A stretch of DNA of 64,000 nt from Isoperla grammatica (Eukaryota; Arthropoda; Insecta; Plecoptera; Perlodidae), in contig OX246741.1 in the NCBI GenBank assembly GCA_945910005.1, positions 5,605,201-5,669,200 of the forward strand. The letters are read 5' to 3'. This document shows, piece by piece, positions 11,950-22,834 of this stretch. Both the position numbers and the translations under genes were made by a program. The notes below the pieces were generated by a model. It saw nothing but the letters and a program-made list of their open reading frames with translations. It made no database searches and was not told the origin of the DNA. Position 1 is the first letter of the stretch; the number at the start of each line of letters is the position of its first letter.

Positions 11950-12851
11950 TACAGAATGGCCTGAATCTGTACATGGAATACCCCAGGGGCCCTTTTAGTC
12001 CTATGTTAATCAGTATTTATTTACGTGAACGATATGCCGAGAAGCATCAAACGGGGCACCAAAATGCAATTTGCTGATGATTTCGGTGCGGTGCTAGTCG
12101 GGGAAACAACCGAGGAGCGGGGGCAAGCAATGCACCTGACTACCGAGGAGCTGGAACAATACTGCCTTCCTAATAAAATTGCGCTTAATATAAATAAGAC
12201 TGTTGCTATCGCATTTGTATCGAAAGGGGAGCAACCGCATCTCGAGGGTCCGGTTGAAATCTTGACAGACGCCAAATTTTTGGGTGTATACCTAGACTAC
12301 AGGCTGAACTAGAAATGCCATGTGGACTCGCTGTGAAAGAAACTGAGCTCTGCATGCTACAATATAAAAATACTGATGAGGCAATGTAGTAATGCACAAA
12401 CTGTGAAAACTGCATACTTTGCCCTGGTGCAGTCCCACCTCCAACATAGCATCCTGTTCTGGGGTGGAGCCCCTGAGAGCAAGAGGGTGTTCTTCCTCCA
12501 AAAAAGAGCAGTGAGGTATATGTGGCAAAACTGAGACCGACGCAGTCGTGCAGAGAAGCGCTTAAAGCACTTGGAATCCTTACTCTCCCCGGAATTCACA
12601 TCAAGACGTAAGCAATATTCATCAGGGACAACCCTGGACTAACAGTCACAGGTGCAGATGTTCACTGCCACAACACAAGAGCTGCAGATAAAATCTTTGT
12701 CCAACGACATCGGATGAAGGAACTAGACAAAAATTCCCTTTTCTTAGGAGTCAAAGTAACCAACAGCCTTCCCTGGGAAATCCTACAGGCCTCGAACCGA
12801 GAGCTCGTTGAGCGGAAGCTGCAGGATTATCTCGAAAGCAGAGCCTTCTAG
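11950..12851 (+). pseudogene. Decayed non-LTR retrotransposon (Jockey-like), reverse transcriptase C-terminal part
   Basis: The reading jumps between frames but follows the order of a LINE polymerase. VHGIPQG near 11969 corresponds to the G(V/I)PQG block. VNDMP at 12025 is followed by the catalytic FADD motif (Y/FxDD) near 12070 and then GVYLDYRLN. After two stops (TAG 12310, TGA about 12331) the frame continues through the thumb-like tail AYFALVQSHLQHSILFWGG and KRVFFLQKRAVR. A frameshift leads to CREALKALGILTLPGIHIK and, after another stop, SLPWEILQASNRELVERKL, ending at TAG 12849-12851. In this group the protein reverse-transcribes its own mRNA at a nicked target. This copy lacks the endonuclease half, is 5'-truncated and cannot be functional. 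The tail at 12988-13013 is rich in AAATAAATA. Assignment to Jockey rather than a neighbouring clade is from memory of the KRVFxLQKRAVR block. Confidence 0.85.
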
Positions 12852-13014
12852 ACATCAGGGAGCTGACCATAGCGAAGTTGAGTCTAAACCATCCTACGTC
12901 TAACTGACCCTAGTTTTAGTGCCTGACAAATTTCCATATTCGGAAGCCCTTGTTGGCTCCCACATGAATTGTAATGAAATGCTTAAGAATAAATATATAA
13001 AATAAATAAAGTTG

Positions 13015-14516
13015 TTAGGCCTATACATTCTACCTAGTCTACTGCATGTTTCAGTTCAGCTATATTCGGCTGTGACAATCACACGACGAGCACAATCAGT
13101 AATAGCTTTTATAGACTCCTACGACTAGGGATGGAACATGATAGTCATCATTCAACAGACTCTCATAACAATCGCGTTACTAAATTAAACAGAATTTAAA
13201 AAATCCACTTCTAAAATGCAAAATGTGGACAAGATTATCGATAAGGATCCCGCTTATATGCAAAATGTAACATGATTTTCATCTGCTACTTCCTAAAGCC
13301 TTCAAATCGCTTTTCCCGAACTATTACATAGTAATACCAACATTGCAAAAAATGTTTGAAAACGTAAAATACTTCAAAGGTAGACCTTTAGTTCTGGCAC
13401 TGCCCATCTAGACACTTCCCGTCGGTGAAATTATGCGAGTAGGCAACAATTGGTCTTGCCCCCCCCCCCCCCCCGTCAATCACTCGACATCCTCCTAAGT
13501 TGCGTACATGTTACGGACTTTTTTGAAACATAAGATATTCAAACTGATTTCCCAAGTTCAAATTTTGTTTTATATGTAGTATGTACTGATTATTCCGTCA
13601 CTTTGTAGATCCATTATTCTCAGTTACCAGAACTTGTAACTTATTAATTACTTGGCAACATGAATACACATCATCCTACAAAAAGAAAGTAGATCTGGAT
13701 GGCTGGATGGATTAGGCTTTTCAATAACAATTTCATTAGGCCTACTCTTGCATGAACTGTGAAGTAACCCCTAGTGTACACTACATAATAAACTATGACA
13801 TTACTAAATGTCGTAACTTTGAACTCAATGACAATGTCAATCACTGATTTATAATAATTTAATATATAAAGTTTGACATGAATTGAAGAACTACAGTTAC
13901 CACTCAAATATGTAACATTTTACCACAGGCCTATGTAGTCGAGTTCAACAACGCAACACTAGGTCTACTACTGCATTAATATCCCTACATATTATACTGT
14001 TGTGTTGGAATCTAGTCAACAAATTAATAATGAACCTGTTTTCAGTGTTAACAATTCCACAGAGTTCAAAGTTGCCCTGCCCACTCCATTATCCTACCAA
14101 GCATGCGATAACGGAATGAGCTCAGGTCTTTTCATAGTATGACGTGGTTTCACGACCGGCTCACACACAAAGTTTCCTCGGTCTACGGCAACCCCAACAG
14201 TCGGTGTCGATGCTCGCAGTCTCGAACTTGCCGAAGGTCTCGCAGTGTTCCTGAAATGTGATGCACGGTTATAAAGTGTGAAAACTTAAGAAGCACAAAA
14301 TAACATAAAAGTTAGATTAGGCCCTACGAATAAAAAATAATGTCGGGCGGGACCTATATTATCATATAAAAATACCATCAAAGAGTACAATGTTTAACAT
14401 CCGGAAAATATTTTTAAAAAGAATCTAAATTCTAAACAAAATTGTTTAAATAGTAGATCTAAAGAATGAAAATGAGTGGCATTAAAATGTGGAATTAAAA
14501 GTATCTGAACGCCTCA
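13015..14516. other. No recognisable gene; poly(C) tract
   Basis: A 16-base C run lies at 13459-13474. The rest has no supported open frame, RNA gene or repeat with clear ends. Confidence 0.5.
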
Positions 14517-14929
14517 CAGGGGCGGACTGGGATAAAAAGGCCCGGGATGCTGGGTTTCGGGGAAGCCCGCACGAGGTGGCGTGGCGCAGCTGGGGTCTGG
14601 GGCAAATACGCCAAAGACGTAAACATGTTTGGGGTTGCATTGAATTTAATGGCCTAAAATACGATTTTAGGGCGCAATTAACAGAAGCCACCCTACCAGT
14701 AGCAAAATAATGTCCATTATATTCAATTAATAAGATTATATATTCAATTATAATTTCAAAATAATATTTATAGAGTGGGGTTAAGGTTTTTTTAGCAATA
14801 TACACAGAAGTATTTACATCATAGGAACTTTCTGGTAGCAGCCCGCGAGACCGGACTGCCAAAGGGCCCAGATTTGCCCAGGGGCTCGGGATGCTATCGC
14901 ATCCCGGCATCCCTAGCCAGCTGCGCCTG
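14517..14929. mobile_element. 0.4-kb repeat element, copy 1 (CAGGGGCGGACTGG ends)
   Basis: Starts CAGGGGCGGACTGG and ends with an imperfect complement, CCAGCTGCGCCTG. Inside are GCCCGCACGAGGTGGCGTGG, a block GGTTGCATTGAATTTAATGG and the palindrome-like GGATGCTATCGCATCCCGG. A second copy lies at 15532-15973. The inverted GCGGACTGG-like ends suggest a non-autonomous DNA transposon, but I could not find a matching target-site duplication. Confidence 0.65.
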
Positions 14930-15531
14930 CTTACGATGCACGGTTTAGCTGTAAAATGCAATTAAAAAATGGTCCCAAGGGAGCCACTAGTGTTGTATGG
15001 GAGTCTAGTGAGAGTGCCTGCGTGATGCCAGAATAAGCCCCGTTTCACGCTACGATGCACGGCTTAGCTGTAGAATGCATTTAAAAATGGATCCCAAGGC
15101 AGCTTTTAGTGTTGTATGGGAGTCTAGTGAGGGTGTCTGTGTGATGCCAGAATAAGCCCCGTTTCCCTCTACTATGCACGGGTTAGCTGTAAAATGCAAT
15201 TTAAAATTGATCCCAAGGCAGCTACTAGTGTTGTATGGGAGTCTAGTGAGGGTGTCTGTGTGATGCCAGAATAAGCCCCGTTTCCCTCTACTATGCACGG
15301 TTTAGCTGTAAAATGCAATTCAAAATTGATCCCAAGGCTGCTACTAGTGTTGAATGGGAGTCTAGTTAGGGTGTCTGTGTGATGCCGGAATAAGCCCCGT
15401 TTCCATCTACGATGCACGGTTTAGCTGTAAAATGCAATTCAAAATTGATCCCAAGGCTGCTACTAGTGTTGAATGGGAGTCTAGTGAGGGTGTCTGTGTG
15501 AAGCCAGCATAAGCCCCGTTTCCCTCTACAA
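14930..15531. repeat. 119-bp tandem array of five units
   Basis: ATGCACGG(T/G)TTAGCTG recurs near 14936, 15054, 15173, 15293 and 15412. Each unit carries GATCCCAAGG, GTTGTATGGGAGTCTAGT and AAGCCCCGTTTCC. The array begins exactly where element copy 1 ends and stops exactly where copy 2 starts. Long minus-strand frames across it only reflect the repeat and are not genes. Confidence 0.9.
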
Positions 15532-15973
15532 CAGGGGCGGACTGGGATAAAAAGGCCCGTGATGCTGGGTTTTGGGGTGGCCCGCACGAGGTGGCGTGGC
15601 GCAGCTGGGGTCTGGGGCAAAGCCCCAACCGCCAGAGGCAAATACGCCGAAAGCGCAAAAAATTTGTTGGGGTTGCATTGAATTTAATGGCCTAAAATAT
15701 GATTTTAGGGCGCGATTAACAGAGGCCACCCTACCAGTAGCAAAATAATTTCCATTATATTCAATTAATTACATTGAATATTTACAATAAATATTACATT
15801 AAATTCAAATATAATTTAAAAATAATACTTATAGAGTGGGGCTAAGGTTTTTTAGCAATATACAGAGAAGTATTTACATCATAGGAACTTTCTGGTAGCA
15901 GCCCGGGGGCCCGGATTTGCCCAGGGGCCCGGGATGCGATCGCATCCCGGCATCCCTAGCCAGTCCGCGGCTG
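15532..15973. mobile_element. 0.4-kb repeat element, copy 2
   Basis: Same order of blocks as 14517-14929 and in the same orientation. It begins CAGGGGCGGACTGG and ends CCAGTCCGCGGCTG, here a clear inverted match of its start. The perfect palindrome GGGATGCGATCGCATCCC lies near 15932-15949. It differs from copy 1 by small insertions around the GGCAAAGCCCCAACC block. Confidence 0.7.
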
Positions 15974-16176
15974 ACGACTCAGTACCGGTACTGAATTTTC
16001 CTCATAATGATAAGGATCTGTCACCTCACACATTTTCAATTAAGTTTTGTTTAGGCCTAGATTGTTTGAAAGTGTACTTTTCTTTTCAATAACCGAGAGG
16101 CCAAAATCCTAGATGGATCGTGTTATTACATTTGGGATACTTTAAAGGGCATTACTAGACTAGAAAGGGCTGACTA

Positions 16177-16360
16177 CAGTAGTCCCTCGTTAATTCACAC
16201 TCGGTTAATTCAAAGTTATGTATAATTCCAACTACTGATGAGAGTCCCATCAAAAGATTTGGGTATGGTCCTTAGGGTTAAAGTTTTTTAATTCAAAATG
16301 TTGTAATTCAATTTGTAGTTTTTGGGGTTCCTTGAAATTCAAATTAACGTGGGACTACTG
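16177..16360. mobile_element. 184-bp MITE, Tc1/mariner (pogo/Tigger)-like, TA target site
   Basis: The ends CAGTAGTCCCTCGTTAATTC and its near-complement GGGACTACTG at 16351-16360 are flanked on both sides by TA (16175-16176 and 16361-16362). A CAGTAGTCCCTCGTT-type terminus with a TA duplication is typical of pogo/Tigger-derived MITEs. No coding sequence is present. Confidence 0.75.
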
Positions 16361-16777
16361 TAGACTACTCAAAACTCAAAACAATCTTCTTACCATTTTC
16401 TCCAAGAAGGGGCCACAGAGCTGCTGGTAAAGAAACATACATACGTGACATCATGCACACATACATGCATGGAAATGAGGCAAAACACAAAAATTTCAAT
16501 TTATGTGGATCAGAAGAATATTATCAGTCCATTTCTGCCACAGTTCTTGAGGAATTATGTTTTCACTTTCACAACATTCGTTTTTGTAAGTGTTCTTTCA
16601 GGCTTTATAAAACACTGAAGTTAGTCTTGATGGCATGTCAAAATTACATTTCAAATACAAATAATAGTTATTACTTAGTTTAGTTTTACTTCGTGATACG
16701 AGTTAGGGCCTATATAACTTTAAAAGTAACGCAATTTAAGTCAATTAAAAAAGATCTGAATCTATCAAAACCCTATC

Positions 16778-17880
16778 CTATAATATTGGCTTCTTGCTGG
16801 CACACCAAAGACATCCGAGGTCTGAGGGAATCTTGATGATTCTGAAACAAAAAGAAAGACTAAGATATAAGGTAGGTAGGCCCTACATGTGGCTTAGGCT
16901 ATGTATTATGTCTATATATATATGCCTATGTGGAATGTATTTAAAGGCAAACTTAAGCTGCACTCACCGCTGTTTTGATGTGGCTGCAGTAGAGACTGTA
17001 GATTGCTTCAGTGGAGAATCTTCATCACAGAAAATCCATGACTGCTGAAACAATATTGAATGTTTGAACATTAATATGTTTACTACTGGTATTTTTAATT
17101 TGATTACAATTTAGCCTACACATACTCCAATCGTATAATCATCTGATAAATTCAAACTTAAGCTGCACTTACCGCTGCTTTGACGTGGCTTGGTAGGCTG
17201 CTGCAGTTGAGATGGTAAATGCCACAGTAGAGAATCCTCGTTGAAGAAAATACCGTGACCGCTGAAAACAATTAAATGTTTGAATGTTAATATTTTCAAA
17301 ATGTTATGTTTTAGATTTGATGACATTGAAAACCCTTGATTTTAAATTTAATCTCCCTTTATCCATTCACATTTTCTATGTGCCAGTATGATTGCAGAAC
17401 TTTTCCTTAAAATGTAGACAAGTCCTACCCCCGTGAATTTAACTCCAAGTTCTGTTGTATTGTTTCATTTCGTGACTATTTCTACTGTAGGCCTACACTT
17501 AACACTAGCCTAGTTACAGTTACAGGTTTAGGGCCTATTTTTAAGAGAATAAGATTACCTAAGAAAACATTTTAAAGTAAAAATTAGAAATGGCTAAATA
17601 TAAATGAACTCTTACAATGTAGGGTATCCCGATTTCCTGCCTCTGGCAGGGTTGATTGACTCCTGTAGACATCCTGATCTTCCCATGCTCTTCTCTCTTC
17701 CACATCCCTCATCTTCTCTCCTCTCTTCATGAAGACGAAGGCCCCAACTGGTCTTAAGCATACCTGAAAAATGAAGACAATCAAATAGATACAATTCTCC
17801 AGATCACTGCCTACTGTCTCCTTACGTCTCTTCCGTGGTACTCCTCTCCGCCGCCTTCCTGCCACCTACTTCAAACCCAA
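16778..17880 (-). CDS. Candidate multi-exon gene of unknown function with a duplicated small exon
   Basis: Five minus-strand segments are bounded by good splice signals. A leading exon ends AGAC|GTAAGG near 17826. Then come 17616-17763 (acceptor CTTCATTTTTCAG, donor GTAAGA), 17173-17261 (acceptor TGTTTTCAG, donor GTAAGT), 16968-17044 (acceptor TTGTTTCAG, donor GTGAGT) and a last exon from 16841 (acceptor TTTTTGTTTCAG). Joining the last four keeps one frame open across all junctions to TAG at 16778; from its first ATG it is about 114 aa and begins MKRGEKMRDVEERRAWEDQD. A second frame, beginning MLKTSWGLRL, also stays open through the first two of these exons and, if the 77-bp exon is skipped, into the last. 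The 89-bp and 77-bp exons are homologous (shared GATTCTCYACTG and CCACRTCAAARCAGCG), so they arose by exon duplication. No domain is recognised. It could also be a spliced non-coding RNA. Confidence 0.4.
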
Positions 17881-17884
17881 TGGT

Positions 17885-18177
17885 ACTGGTAGTGGTAGGC
17901 CTAGGCTAGACCCTACATGAACGCTAAAAAGATCAGACCCTTGATCTTTGATATGCCAGTCAGCCTCAGCCACTACCTAGACCTATTCTAGACCCTAGAT
18001 GACACTCTGCAATGGCCCATGCAATGGCCTTAAAGCCTAGGCATAGGCGTAGACCTAGGCTAGACCCTAGATGACACTGCAATGGCCTATGCAATGGCCC
18101 TAAAGCCTAGGCGTAGACCTGGGCTAGACCCTACATGACACTCTGAAATGGCCTAGGCCTATAGGCAATGGCCCTAA
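17885..18177. repeat. CCTAGG-rich degenerate tandem repeat, left part
   Basis: Degenerate units of roughly 70-90 bp containing ATGACACTCTGCAATGG, GCAATGGCC and repeated GCCTAGGC/TAGGCCTA palindromes. The array resumes after the element inserted at 18178. CCTAGG blocks of the same type reappear inside the foldback element at 39.5-41.8 kb. Confidence 0.8.
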
Positions 18178-18543
18178 AGCAGGGTGCACAATCGCCCGGC
18201 AACGGTAACGATAACGGTAACGGCAACAGTAACGATAAAAGTTAGTCCCAATGCTAGCTTATGGTATGACGCACAATAGCAAGTCCCGTTCCCGTCTGAC
18301 CTTCTAGCCCGGTAACGATAACGGCAAAGTTTGCCAAGATTTAACTTAACGTTACCGTTCCCGTCTGTAGGCTTTACGTTACCGGGACCAATCAGAATCA
18401 AGCGTCCACGGCCTGTTAAAAGTATTAGCAAATAGCCGAGCGTCTGCTTAACGGGCAATTGTGCATCGAATGACTTCCCGCTACCGTTTTATCGTTATCG
18501 GTATAGTTACAGTTATCGTTACCGGGCAATTGTGCACCCCGCT
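18178..18543. mobile_element. 366-bp MITE, PIF/Harbinger-like
   Basis: The left end AGCAGGGTGCACAAT and the reverse complement of the right end, AGCGGGGTGCACAAT, form inverted termini that continue through GCCCGG and runs of AACGGTAACGATAACGG-like sequence. Three bases, TAA, flank both sides (18175-18177 and 18544-18546). A 3-bp TWA-type TSD is the hallmark of PIF/Harbinger insertions. The element interrupts the CCTAGG repeat. It has no coding sequence. Confidence 0.65.
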
Positions 18544-18960
18544 TAAGGCTTAGGGCCTAGGGTGTAGACCTAGGCTAGGCCTAGATCCTACATGACACTC
18601 TGGAATGGCCTATGCAATGGCTCTAAAGCCTAGGCCTAGGCGTAGGCCCTAGGCTAGGCCTAGGCTAGACTCTACATGACACTCTGCAATGGCCCTTAGG
18701 CCTAGGCCTAGGCTTTGTGTTGTTTTGGCATAACTATGGTCAGTTCCCATATAAAAATGTAGTGCCGTTGGTTATTTCCCTCAAATTTGTTGATACACAG
18801 GGATAGGCCTAGGCCTAGGGCCTAGCCTATTATCTTGGGCGTAGCCTAGGGCCTAGGCATTGGGTTTGTACTAGGCCTAGGCCTACCTAGGCCTAGGCAA
18901 GGAGCCTCCTAGGCCTAGGCTAGCTTACAATAACTGTTTTTATATTCTAGGCCTATACAC
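18544..18960. repeat. CCTAGG-rich degenerate tandem repeat, right part
   Basis: Continuation of the array at 17885-18177. The end (about 18800-18930) becomes almost pure AGGCCTAGGCCTA. The hexamer CCTAGG and its flanks are self-complementary, so the tract is a dense run of short palindromes. Confidence 0.85.
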
Positions 18961-21090
18961 TTTTAATCTACTTACATGTTTTACAATGTGCCATGATTGA
19001 TGAAGACGTAAAAGACAATTTTAAAGGTGAAATAAAATAGTATACCTTGGTAAGATGTCAATACAGATATTACGTCATTACGTATGCGATTGCGAGTTTC
19101 GATTTATATCGAAAGTCGAAATGTGTGTACGAAAAATGCGACCGGTCGATCATGTGAAACTGGGAACAGCTGGGAGATTTATAAAAATGTATCTTTTTAT
19201 TATTATATCAATTCAATTTTTTTGTCATTTACCTGTCCCATGAGCCATGACAGAACAGGATGGCCCTTGTAGGATTATGTACATGGCATACCCTCTTTAG
19301 TATTGTATATGTAAATATTTCAGTTGTATTACGAAGTTTTTAGATTAATTCTGACTGGTCGCGTTTTCGTTTTTAGCTACGAAATCTTCCCGAAGGTGCC
19401 GCATACTAAGCCCTCGCATTGCTCCGCGCCCCGGATGAGTAGGAATGTCCTAAGGAATGTCCGATCTCCAACGCGCGGCCAAGTCGTGACAGTCACGCGC
19501 CATTTCCGTGTTACTCGTCGACGATTGCCTTGGTCCAATCCAATCCAATCACTTTAGGTGGGTCAAACTGTCGCTCAACGACCCACGGTCATCTTTAACA
19601 CGACTAAACGCCGACTACTACCGAGTCCGACTTAAACCAAGGCTTACAGCAGGTTCCTCCTGTGTTTTGTCGAAAGAGGGGTATATTTTTCGACAGTATA
19701 TGAAAAGGTCTGTTGTAAAAATGTAGTTGCTAATGGGAGAAACCAACCATTTGATCACCATATTACGCTGTTCTTACATTTAAAAATAGAAAAGGCTACG
19801 ATTAAATAACATCGTGTTACTTAGAAGATACGTTAAACGAGAGAACACTCAATAAACCAAGGAAACCAAAAACGGAATTTTTCTTTACTTGCGATGAGCA
19901 GAGGACCAAATAATTACTAGATAACCACTAAATACAAACTAAATACAAATATGGAGCAAGACAAGCTCAAATGAAAACGAATAGAAAGTTTACCATTGCA
20001 TGGTAATCGTTAATCGTAATGTGTACCCTCACCCCGCGGGCAATACGCCCTTTAACTCATCAAACCAGCAGACACCCTTTTACTTAATCAACAAAAAATA
20101 ACCTCTAATAATTATTCGTGTTTTGATTTCCAAGAAGATTAACTATTCTATTCAAAACCAGACGCCACCGCAACGTTGTCGTGATTGCTGCGCATGGACG
20201 TAAACAAAAACAGCGCATTCTGGTGGCGCGGCACGCAACTAACATCCCCGGGCGCACGGACTCTTAAAAAACTAGGTTAGTCCGTTCGGAAACCACATTT
20301 TCCGAGAAGCCACTGCAAACCTTATAATTTAACGTGGACACGTTCGTGGTTAAAGGCTTTAAGTATTGGTGTGTGTGGAAATGGTGCGATGCGCTTCGTC
20401 CCAATGTTTATAAAAGTACGGGTGCCATATGTAGTGTAGGGAAGGTTTTGATTGTTACATTTGAGCCACGCTTACCGTCTTGAGAATGTAGCCGCTGGTT
20501 ACCCCTAGGGAGGAACGCCATTTCGAATTAGAAGTTTGTTTTTATAGTTCCCTCTTTTTTTAATATTCGAAGTGTATATAGTTTTCTCAGACTGTTTGTT
20601 AGAGAGTTCCTGTAGCCTTTGGGCGTATCACGTGATTTTACTATTTCTATAGCCCATAAAAGTTACTAACCAAACTGGGTAGCATATGGCCTATAGTCAT
20701 TATGTTATTAAAGCTATAAAGAACAGGATCAAACCTGTGCAAAAATTAAAAGTGCGTTTAGAGAAGCCAATGGTATATGCCAAGCTACTTTAATATCCTC
20801 TCAACCTCCACCAAACCTTTTAGTGTCAATCGACTAAAAGAAAATGTAACAATAAAACTTTAAAATCATAAATTAATGACACACATAATGTTTTAATAAT
20901 ACTAGAAAGAATATAAGTAAGACTGATAGAATATGTATTGTTTATACAGATCATTTGATTTTTTTAAACAGTGGCATTATCATTTTTTAAATGCCATTGT
21001 TTGTACGTGAATCCTCTTTCCCAGACAATAAATCGTCTCGATTGGCCTTGCTGTATTATGATGATACGATACGATGAACCCTAACATTAA
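18961..21090. other. No recognisable gene
   Basis: Mixed-composition DNA with locally higher CpG at about 19390-19560 and 20160-20290. No open frame has a recognisable product, and I saw no RNA gene or bounded repeat. Confidence 0.5.
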
Positions 21091-21525
21091 TCACATCATG
21101 GTCGGCCAGACAAAAGCCACGTTTTGCAAGTTCCAAATTACGTATTGTGCCAGCCAAAGGTACTTCATCTTCCCATAACGCTCTTGGGAAGGATTGAGCA
21201 GCATCAATATTTCATCAAAACAAAGTATCGGCCGTTGTAACATTACAAACACATTTTTTGTGCGTTCCACGATTTGCAGTAATGGGGCAAACCGTAAGTA
21301 CGCGGCCAAACGAACGGGCTCACGATTGTAGCGTGTTAAAGTCCACATACACACAACATATAAACACAAGAATAACTCCCAATGTTCGTGATCGATCAGG
21401 ATGGACCAAAGTGAAGGCGGAAGAGTTAAAAGACGAGTTGTGCCGGTGGCTAAACACCTATCTGCACGCATAGTACCTCGCAGGACGCTACACGGCATTC
21501 TAGATCTGTAGCGAGGCCAAGTCAA
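21091..21525 (-). CDS. Unrecognised 144-codon open frame
   Basis: One of the longer open frames outside the LRR locus, on the minus strand, with a shorter plus-strand frame (21258-21473, ending LCRWLNTYLHA) lying over part of it. The minus frame has no signal peptide, cysteine pattern or domain motif that I recognise. The local sequence is less AT-rich than its neighbours, so it may be a worn coding exon or a transposon fragment on either strand. I would not treat it as a gene without transcript support. Confidence 0.15.
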   Translation of the reverse strand: MTWPRYRSRMPCSVLRGTMRADRCLATGTTRLLTLPPSLWSILIDHEHWELFLCLYVVCMWTLTRYNREPVRLAAYLRFAPLLQIVERTKNVFVMLQRPILCFDEILMLLNPSQERYGKMKYLWLAQYVIWNLQNVAFVWPTMM

Positions 21526-22518
21526 AGCCTGTGTGTTTCACATGCAACGATAGAGTTGGAACAGTTTTTTCTTTTTTTTTACTGGCCATAACAGTATCTG
21601 TATCCAAAGCTGGGGCTCTATTCTGTTGTGTGTCCTGAAACTAATTCAACCCGATTTTTAAAGAGAAATGAAATATTGAAGGGAAAAAATACTTACTATG
21701 GTCCATGGTACATACAAAAAAGCAAAAACTTGCTTTCCATGCTATGCCACCAGTACTCCACCTCCACAATCCACATCTCATTTAGTAGTCTGCGCCGCCA
21801 ATGCCAATATAGTTAGAGAAACACTAGTAATTACTAATAAGTAAACTATGATCCATGTGAGCATGTATAGTATTCTGCACATACCACAAAGCTTAACAAC
21901 CCCGACAAGTAGAACGTAGTTACAGAGCTGAAGAGCACAGCTGATGATTACTAATGGAATTCAAGTGGATTTATTGAATGAATCAAATGATCGTAATACG
22001 TCAGACTCGGAGTAAATGTCGCGATTATGACCACCAAGCTTCTGCAACACTACATTGTTTCTAGGTCGATTCATGACAGCGTTTATTGAGATGAAGCACC
22101 GAGACAGAGACAGAGACAGAGAGAGAAAGAGACAGAGACAGAGAGAGACACTCATTGGATGGTTGACAATCTAATTGACGCTCATTTGAAATCTTTTCCT
22201 CTCTTATCATCAGAATACGTCGTGAATTGTTATGAAACTAGTACTGTGCCTCGTTTCCTGATTATTGGTGATTTGAGGAAACTGAAAGAAACTGTGACAC
22301 GTAGTCTGCTACGATATACAACAACAAGTTATAAAGAACGCCACGAGATGTCATTTTTAAGTTCTTTTCCACAAATAAAGAAAATATGGATGTTTTCTTC
22401 TCTGAAAAAGTCAATTTAGAAAATTATATTTTTATTCAGTAATTAAATTATTTAATCACTTATTATACACTTGTTATTGTACTTTCCTAAGAGAGGTGTG
22501 GTATGACATTCTTTAGGC
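21526..22518. other. No recognisable gene; short GAGACA simple repeat
   Basis: A GAGACAGA-type microsatellite lies at about 22100-22150. Short open frames on both strands have no recognisable product. Confidence 0.5.
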
Positions 22519-22834
22519 GAGAAACACACAAATATGAATCATTCTTCTTATTAAAGAAACCCATATAATAGTATTTGTTCCTAACACGTTATACATACTT
22601 TGTGTTGTATTTCTTGTTAGTGTTAATCTGATGTACAAATTACAATCAAATATTAATCTGGGCTCTCAATTTAACAATCAATTTAACAAGAGAAACACAC
22701 AAATATAAATCATACTTCTTATAAAGAAGCCAATTTAATAGAATTTGTTCCTAACGTGTTATAAATACTTTGTGTTGTATTTCTTGTTAGTTTTACTCTG
22801 CTGTACAAATTACAATCAAATATTTATCTAAGCT
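22519..22834. repeat. Direct duplication, 171-bp offset
   Basis: The segment starting GAGAAACACACAAATA at 22519 is repeated at 22690. Both copies run through TTTGTTCCTAAC, CTTTGTGTTGTATTTCTTGT and TGTACAAATTACAATCAAAT, about 145 bp each at roughly 85-90% identity by eye. Confidence 0.85.

Noticed and set aside
12206..12599. Minus-strand frames opposite the LINE fragment
   Set aside because: They are antisense shadows of the reverse transcriptase remnant, which reads correctly on the plus strand.
15050..15729. Minus-strand repeat proteins with SLDSHTTLVAALG
   Set aside because: They are produced by the 119-bp tandem array and the flanking element; no start signal or conservation outside the repeat.
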